Shown one piece after another: positions 60,043-64,000 of a stretch of 64,000 bases of DNA. The translations under genes and the position numbers were made by a program. Source of the DNA: Lactococcus paracarnosus (GTDB taxonomy: Bacteria > Bacillota > Bacilli > Lactobacillales > Streptococcaceae); NCBI RefSeq assembly GCF_006770285.1, contig NZ_CP017195.1, positions 992,001-1,056,000 on the forward strand, in the 5' to 3' direction. Each line of letters begins with the position of its first letter. Position 1 is the stretch's first letter. The notes under the pieces were generated by a model. That model worked only from the letters and a program-made list of their open reading frames with translations. It was not told the DNA's origin and made no database searches.

Positions 60043-60874
60043 TTTTACTAGAAAAATAATCCTGATTACGGTTATGATCCTCGCTTTCGGTGCTCTACTT
60101 GCTTTTTTTAATCGATCAGGTAATGGTCTAGGTAAAGATCCCATTCCTAAACTGACTTGGCAAGCCAATACCCATGTCTATGACAAGGCTAAGATGCTAA
60201 GTGAGCCGACTAAAAGCAGCTTAAACCAGTCCCTGGGTGAGTTAGATAATCGTAAAACGACACAATTTATTGTGTTGACGGTCGACTCCCTGGGCGGTCA
60301 ATCGATTGAAACCTATGCTAATACTGTATTTAGTAAAACAGGGATTGGTGACAAGGCAACTGATAATGGCCTACTGATGCTGATTGCTAAAGATGAAAAG
60401 AAGGTTTGGGTTGAAGTTGGTCAAGGCCTTGAAGGTGACCTCAACGATGGTAAAGTAGGTCGTATCCTAGATGATAATTTTGTTCCCTATCGCAGTAAAG
60501 GGGATTATGATACGGCTGTCTTGAAAACGACTGCCGCCCTCACAGGTGTCTTAACAGGCACCACACCTGCAACGGATACAGCAGATAAATCTGCTAATAC
60601 TGATAGTGATACATCTGATAGTGATGAGCGAGATACAGGTAGTCCAATCGGTGGCTTGATCTTATTGGGTCTTATTATCGCTGTAGTAGTTGGCCTTATT
60701 GCAACTGGTCATGGGGATATCTTACTCTGGATCTTGATGTTGTTCTTCAATAATCGTGGCGGCGGGTCAGGTGGTGGTTACGGCGGCGGCTCAGGCGGCT
60801 TCGGTGGCGGGTCATCTGGCGGTGGTGGCGGATTTGGCGGCGGGTCATCATCAGGTGGTGGTGCCGGTCGATAG
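60032..60874 (+). CDS. TPM-domain membrane protein with glycine-rich tail (YgcG-like)
   Basis: 280 residues. An N-terminal helix (about 9-26) precedes a TPM domain on the outer side (VYDKAKMLSEPTKSSLNQSL, DNGLLMLIAKDEKKVWVEVGQG, about 47-180). An acidic Asp/Ser/Thr linker, a second helix region (about 208-240) and a Gly/Ser tail made of GGGSGG-type units follow. TPM proteins of this layout are frequent partners of LemA. Biochemical function is unsettled, and roles in membrane-protein quality control have been proposed for relatives. It is unusual here for lying inside a polyamine transport operon, overlapping potC by 11 bp. Confidence 0.87.
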   Translation: MKNNFTRKIILITVMILAFGALLAFFNRSGNGLGKDPIPKLTWQANTHVYDKAKMLSEPTKSSLNQSLGELDNRKTTQFIVLTVDSLGGQSIETYANTVFSKTGIGDKATDNGLLMLIAKDEKKVWVEVGQGLEGDLNDGKVGRILDDNFVPYRSKGDYDTAVLKTTAALTGVLTGTTPATDTADKSANTDSDTSDSDERDTGSPIGGLILLGLIIAVVVGLIATGHGDILLWILMLFFNNRGGGSGGGYGGGSGGFGGGSSGGGGGFGGGSSSGGGAGR

Positions 60875-60938
60875 TCATCTCGCACTGCTTTAGAGCAAGC
60901 TGTTTTAAAGCGAGTTTATATATAGAAAAGAGAAAATA

Positions 60939-61523
60939 ATGGAATTTATCAAGAAGAATAGTATTGTTGTCGGTATCATTGGTGTATTAGTTGTGATCAT
61001 CATTGCCTTTTTCTCAATCGGCAACGGGATTGTTAAAGAAGAAAACAGTGTTGACTCGGCTTTTGCGGATATCGATACACAACTCCAACGTCGTAATGAC
61101 TTAATACCAAACTTAGTATCGACTGTCAAAGGCTATGCGGCACATGAAGAAAAGATTTTCACAGCCATTTCAACTGCACAAAGTGCTATGACAAAAGCTG
61201 AATCAGTCACTGACAAAGCAGCTGCAAATGATCAAGTATCTTCAGCGCTTAATGGCTTATTACGTCTCCAAGTCAGCTATCCTGATATCAAAGCAGACAA
61301 ACAATTTACACAGTTAGCTGATGAATTGGCTGGTACAGAAAATAGGATTGCTGTTGCACGTACACGTTATAATGATGTCGTTAAAACCTATAATAATAAA
61401 GTAACGTTATTTCCAACATCTATCGTTGCAGGCATGCGTGGTGCAACTAAAAAAGAGTTCTTCAAAGCCAGTGAGTCAGCTAAAAATACACCTTCTGTTG
61501 ACTTCGGTAATGACAAGAAATAA
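60939..61523 (+). CDS. lemA: LemA family protein
   Basis: 194 residues with one N-terminal membrane helix (about 8-27, N terminus likely outside) and a helical bundle. The bundle carries the family blocks NSVDSAFADIDTQLQRRNDLIPNLVSTVKGY and ENRIAVARTRYNDVVKTYNNKV. AGAAAAGAGAAAATA is the ribosome site. It pairs with the TPM gene 64 bp upstream and abuts potD, which begins at the next base after its stop. The molecular role of LemA is not established. Confidence 0.95.
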   Translation: MEFIKKNSIVVGIIGVLVVIIIAFFSIGNGIVKEENSVDSAFADIDTQLQRRNDLIPNLVSTVKGYAAHEEKIFTAISTAQSAMTKAESVTDKAAANDQVSSALNGLLRLQVSYPDIKADKQFTQLADELAGTENRIAVARTRYNDVVKTYNNKVTLFPTSIVAGMRGATKKEFFKASESAKNTPSVDFGNDKK

Positions 61524-62597
61524 ATGAAGAGATTAGTCTACTTTATCGGTGGTATCATTGCCATCATTGCCTTACTAGGCGGCTTGTCCGTGAAACTCTC
61601 AGCAGATAAAGGTAGCTCGGGTATCAATAACCAATTGACCATCTATAACTGGGGAGATTACATAGACGAAGCACTATTGCGTCAGTTTGAAAAAGAGACA
61701 GGCTACAAGGTCAACTATGTGACATTTGACTCAAATGAAGCCATGTATACCAAAGTCAAACAGGGTGGTACAACTTATGATATCGCAATTCCCAGCGAGT
61801 ATATGATCGATAAGATGAAATCCGAGAAACTCCTATATCCACTGGACTATAGTAAAATAAAAGGGCTGAAAAATATTGATCCTAAATTCTTGGATCAGCC
61901 ATTTGACCGAGAAAACAAGTATTCGGTTCCATATTTCTGGGGAACACTAGGGATTGTTTACAACGATAAGCTGGTCAAAACGCCACCAGCGCATTGGAAA
62001 GACTTGTGGTCACCAGACTACAAGGATAATCTGATGCTAATCGATGGGGCGCGTGAAATAATTGGCATGGGTCTAAATGAACAGGGCAGTAGTCTGAATA
62101 GCAAGGATATGGGGCAGCTGAATCAGGCTTATGATCGCCTCAAGGACTTGACACCAAATATTAAGGCAGTCGTTGCTGATGAAATCAAGCAGTACATGAT
62201 TAATAATGAGGCAGCAGCTGCAGTTACCTTTTCTGGAGAAGCCTCTGAGATGGTCAGCCAAAACAAGGACTTGCACTATGTGGTGCCCAGTGAAGGCTCA
62301 AATCTGTGGTTTGATAATATCGTCATTCCCAAAACAGCTAAGAACTTTACGGCAGCTTATGCCTTTATCAATTTCATGTTAACTCCTAAGCATGCCGCTC
62401 AAAATGCTGAGTATGTTGGCTATGCAACGCCTAATGCAGCAGCTAAAAAATTACTACCAAAAGACATCCTGGAAGATAAGGCATTTTATCCGAGTGATCA
62501 AGCGATGAAAAATTTGGAAGTTTATAAAAATTTAGGACCAGAATACTTAGGTATCTATAATGACTTATTTTTGTCGATCAAGATGTATCGGAAATAA
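61524..62597 (+). CDS. potD: Spermidine/putrescine ABC transporter substrate-binding protein
   Basis: 357-residue extracellular polyamine-binding protein, with ITIYNWGDYIDEALLRQFEKE-like and GGTTYDIAIPSEYMIDKM blocks and the closing GIYNDLFLSIKMYRK. The N terminus is an uncleaved-type membrane helix (about 5-24) without a lipobox cysteine. This is also the case in streptococcal homologues, so it is probably membrane-tethered. It completes the PotABCD importer but is separated from potC by 1.5 kb of TPM and LemA genes. The start directly abuts the lemA stop. A terminator follows. Confidence 0.95.
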   Translation: MKRLVYFIGGIIAIIALLGGLSVKLSADKGSSGINNQLTIYNWGDYIDEALLRQFEKETGYKVNYVTFDSNEAMYTKVKQGGTTYDIAIPSEYMIDKMKSEKLLYPLDYSKIKGLKNIDPKFLDQPFDRENKYSVPYFWGTLGIVYNDKLVKTPPAHWKDLWSPDYKDNLMLIDGAREIIGMGLNEQGSSLNSKDMGQLNQAYDRLKDLTPNIKAVVADEIKQYMINNEAAAAVTFSGEASEMVSQNKDLHYVVPSEGSNLWFDNIVIPKTAKNFTAAYAFINFMLTPKHAAQNAEYVGYATPNAAAKKLLPKDILEDKAFYPSDQAMKNLEVYKNLGPEYLGIYNDLFLSIKMYRK

Positions 62598-62640
62598 TTG
62601 TTTTTATCTGGTATTTGGAACACCTCTAAAATTAAACTGA

Positions 62641-62667
62641 AAACAAGCCGTGTGCTTGTTTTTTTGT
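62641..62667 (+). terminator. Terminator after potD
   Basis: AAACAAGC pairs with GCTTGTTT around CGTGT and runs into T residues. It closes the murB-pot-lemA unit. Confidence 0.85.
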
Positions 62668-62994
62668 TGTCCAAATAAGGTAAATTATTTTACTTAGCCT
62701 CTTATTCGAAATTAGGTCAGTTTTATAATATTGATTGATAAATTTATCTAATATTTATTTTTCGAAAAATATAACTTAATTTTTGACAAACTATAATGCC
62801 TTATGTATACTTAAGTGAAAATATTGATTAAAAAAAAAGTTTATTTCACTTTTTGACGTGTGTAGAAAAGAGAAACATGTATAGAATAATATCCTCAATC
62901 TTGATAAAAGAGTCAAAGGCAAGTAGGAACGTCCCAATATTTAAGTAGGGAGGTTATCAAAAATGCTTATTTAAAAAGAAAGGAATGACTTGTC
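62668..62994 (+). promoter_or_regulatory. Promoter and long leader of the LXG gene
   Basis: TTGACA (62783-62788) and TATACT (62806-62811) with a 17-bp spacer form a near-ideal promoter. The transcript would have a leader of about 177 bases. In it lie a 23-codon frame (62877-62948, starts MYRIISSILIKESKAS) with a weak ribosome site, and a GGGAGG followed by the three-codon frame ATG CTT ATT TAA. The rest of the interval is A/T-rich without recognised features. Confidence 0.6.
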
Positions 62995-64000
62995 ATGGGA
63001 TTAATTTATAACCCAAGTGAATCAGAAGAGTTGGTATCAAATTTCAATGCTAGTATTGCTACTTGTGAACAAATGATTTCGGATTTAAAGAATGGGAATG
63101 AGCACCTTGTTGGTGCACTGAATAGTAAGCAATTGAGTGGAGCAGCTTTCACTGCAGGACAAGCTTTGTTTACACAGCTGGTTATACCAGCTGTCAATAA
63201 ATCTGATACCGCCATTCATGAATTGAAAGCGAAACTACAACAATATAGTCAATATACTAGGGATGCAGGTGGTGAAATTCTTGATGAAGATAAATTGAAC
63301 GAGCAACTTGAAGCATTATGGCATCAGTAAGCCTTAATCACTTCACAAATTAGGCTTTATCAAGCTCAGGCAAGAGTATCTGAAACACCAGAGTTGACAG
63401 CAATGTGCTACAGCTATACGAGTACACTCACAAATTTCATAAATACCGTTCAAGAAGATATTCGAAGAGTCGAGGAAAAACTCAAGAAACTTCATGAAAT
63501 TGATATGAAGATTGCCACTTTGTTTAATGGTATTTCGAATAAATTTTCAATTATTTCCGATGGTATTTTGACAATCAATAATGCGAGTTTTGATAAAACT
63601 GGTAAATTTGTTATAAAGGCAAGTAGTAAAAACTTTGATAGAATTAAAGCATTTGTCAGAGATATTTATAGTAGAACAAAAGATGAGACTTTAAATACTA
63701 TTTTTGAGGAGACCATTCAAGATGGTGTCAAAAAAAATACGGATGTTGCAGTTAAAATAGCCGTAGAGAATGTTTGGAAAAATCGATACACAACTGAACT
63801 TGCAAGTGGTAAAATAATGGGAAAAGTATCGGGTGCTACAGCATCGGCCATGAAAGATGCAGAAGGATTAGCATTAAAATCGGGGAAAAGTTTAGGTAGG
63901 TGTGTATCTGGTGGATTTTCTGTTATTGGTGGTGTTATGGACGGTTTCTCGGATTATCAACACGACAAAAATGTAGGGAAAGCTATTGCACATGGGGTAC
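62995..64000 (+). pseudogene. LXG-domain type VII secretion substrate, interrupted by TAA and cut by window end
   Basis: The first 111 codons (62995-63327) give an LXG-type N terminus (MGLIYNPSESEELVSNFNAS, QLSGAAFTAGQALFTQLVIP), which targets toxins to the ESX/type VII system. TAA stands at 63328-63330. The same frame then stays open to the window end (224 codons) with ITSQIRLYQAQARVSETPEL and the coiled EEKLKKLHEIDMKIATLFNG typical of the rest of an LXG domain. A glycine-rich stretch (GGFSVIGGVMDGFSDYQHDK) follows, like the approach to a toxin domain. Either the gene is inactivated by one nonsense change or the N-terminal part is made alone. AAAGGAATGACTTGTC gives the ribosome site. Confidence 0.75.

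Noticed and set aside
61524-61610. Defective PotD because it lacks a lipobox cysteine
   Set aside because: Streptococcal PotD proteins have the same N-terminal helix without cysteine, so this is normal for the family.
63318-63353. A separate gene starting at the ATG 63318 inside the end of the first LXG frame
   Set aside because: That frame stops after 11 codons, whereas the same frame as the upstream part continues the LXG sequence after TAA. One interrupted gene explains the data better.

Overview
The window is a low-GC Gram-positive chromosome segment from the Streptococcaceae, most like Lactococcus. Supporting signs are the lactococcal gene orders (murB-potABC, dfrA-small membrane protein-clpX-engB, hom-thrB, dltXABCD), a match to the lactococcal PurBox upstream of purH, a cre-like site upstream of pfk-pyk, and the absence of lipobox on PotD. 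The alpha-galactoside locus and the lack of ldh behind pyk point to the L. raffinolactis/piscium side of the genus rather than L. lactis. That species placement is inference. No rRNA, tRNA, CRISPR array or intact insertion sequence was seen.

Layout. 1-9.5 kb: end of a kdp potassium pump operon (kdpB 3' end, kdpC), a HAD phosphatase, guaA, the ahpC-ahpF peroxide defence pair, an accessory stretch with gene debris (6.6-7.5 kb), a double GNAT protein, and a MerR regulator with an NAD(P)H oxidoreductase. 9.7-19.3 kb (minus): a cell-surface cluster with one small WxL protein, one small anchored protein, and a giant WxL protein with BspA/DUF285-type leucine-rich repeats. The giant gene is split by one extra C in a homopolymer. 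19.6-32.1 kb: fbp, a LacI regulator, alpha-galactosidase, a convergent AraC regulator, an MsmEFG sugar importer, sucrose phosphorylase and galE. Together these import and split raffinose-type sugars and sucrose into phosphorylated glucose, fructose and galactose units. Several genes share TAAACGTTTA-type operators. 32.3-33.9 kb: purH.

34-43.6 kb (minus): the dlt operon (D-alanylation of teichoic acids, including the tiny dltX), then rsmG with a polyprenyl diphosphate synthase, a Gx-type membrane protein and a NusG-domain-II protein, then galU and gpsA. 43.7-53 kb (mostly plus): xpaC-telA, nagA, pfkA-pyk, a decayed glycosyltransferase gene (minus), dfrA, a small membrane protein, clpX and engB. 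53-62.6 kb: hom-thrB, an EamA/RarD transporter, murB, and a spermidine/putrescine importer whose potABC and potD genes are separated by a TPM-domain protein and a LemA protein. 63-64 kb: start of an LXG-type type VII secretion substrate gene interrupted by an in-frame TAA and running off the window.

The points most worth following are the split 2,801-residue surface protein with nearly identical internal DNA repeats, the nonsense codon in the LXG gene, the TPM-LemA insertion inside the pot operon, a perfect 31-bp-arm inverted repeat between aga and the AraC gene, and a secretion-signal-like mini-ORF with a stop at codon 9.
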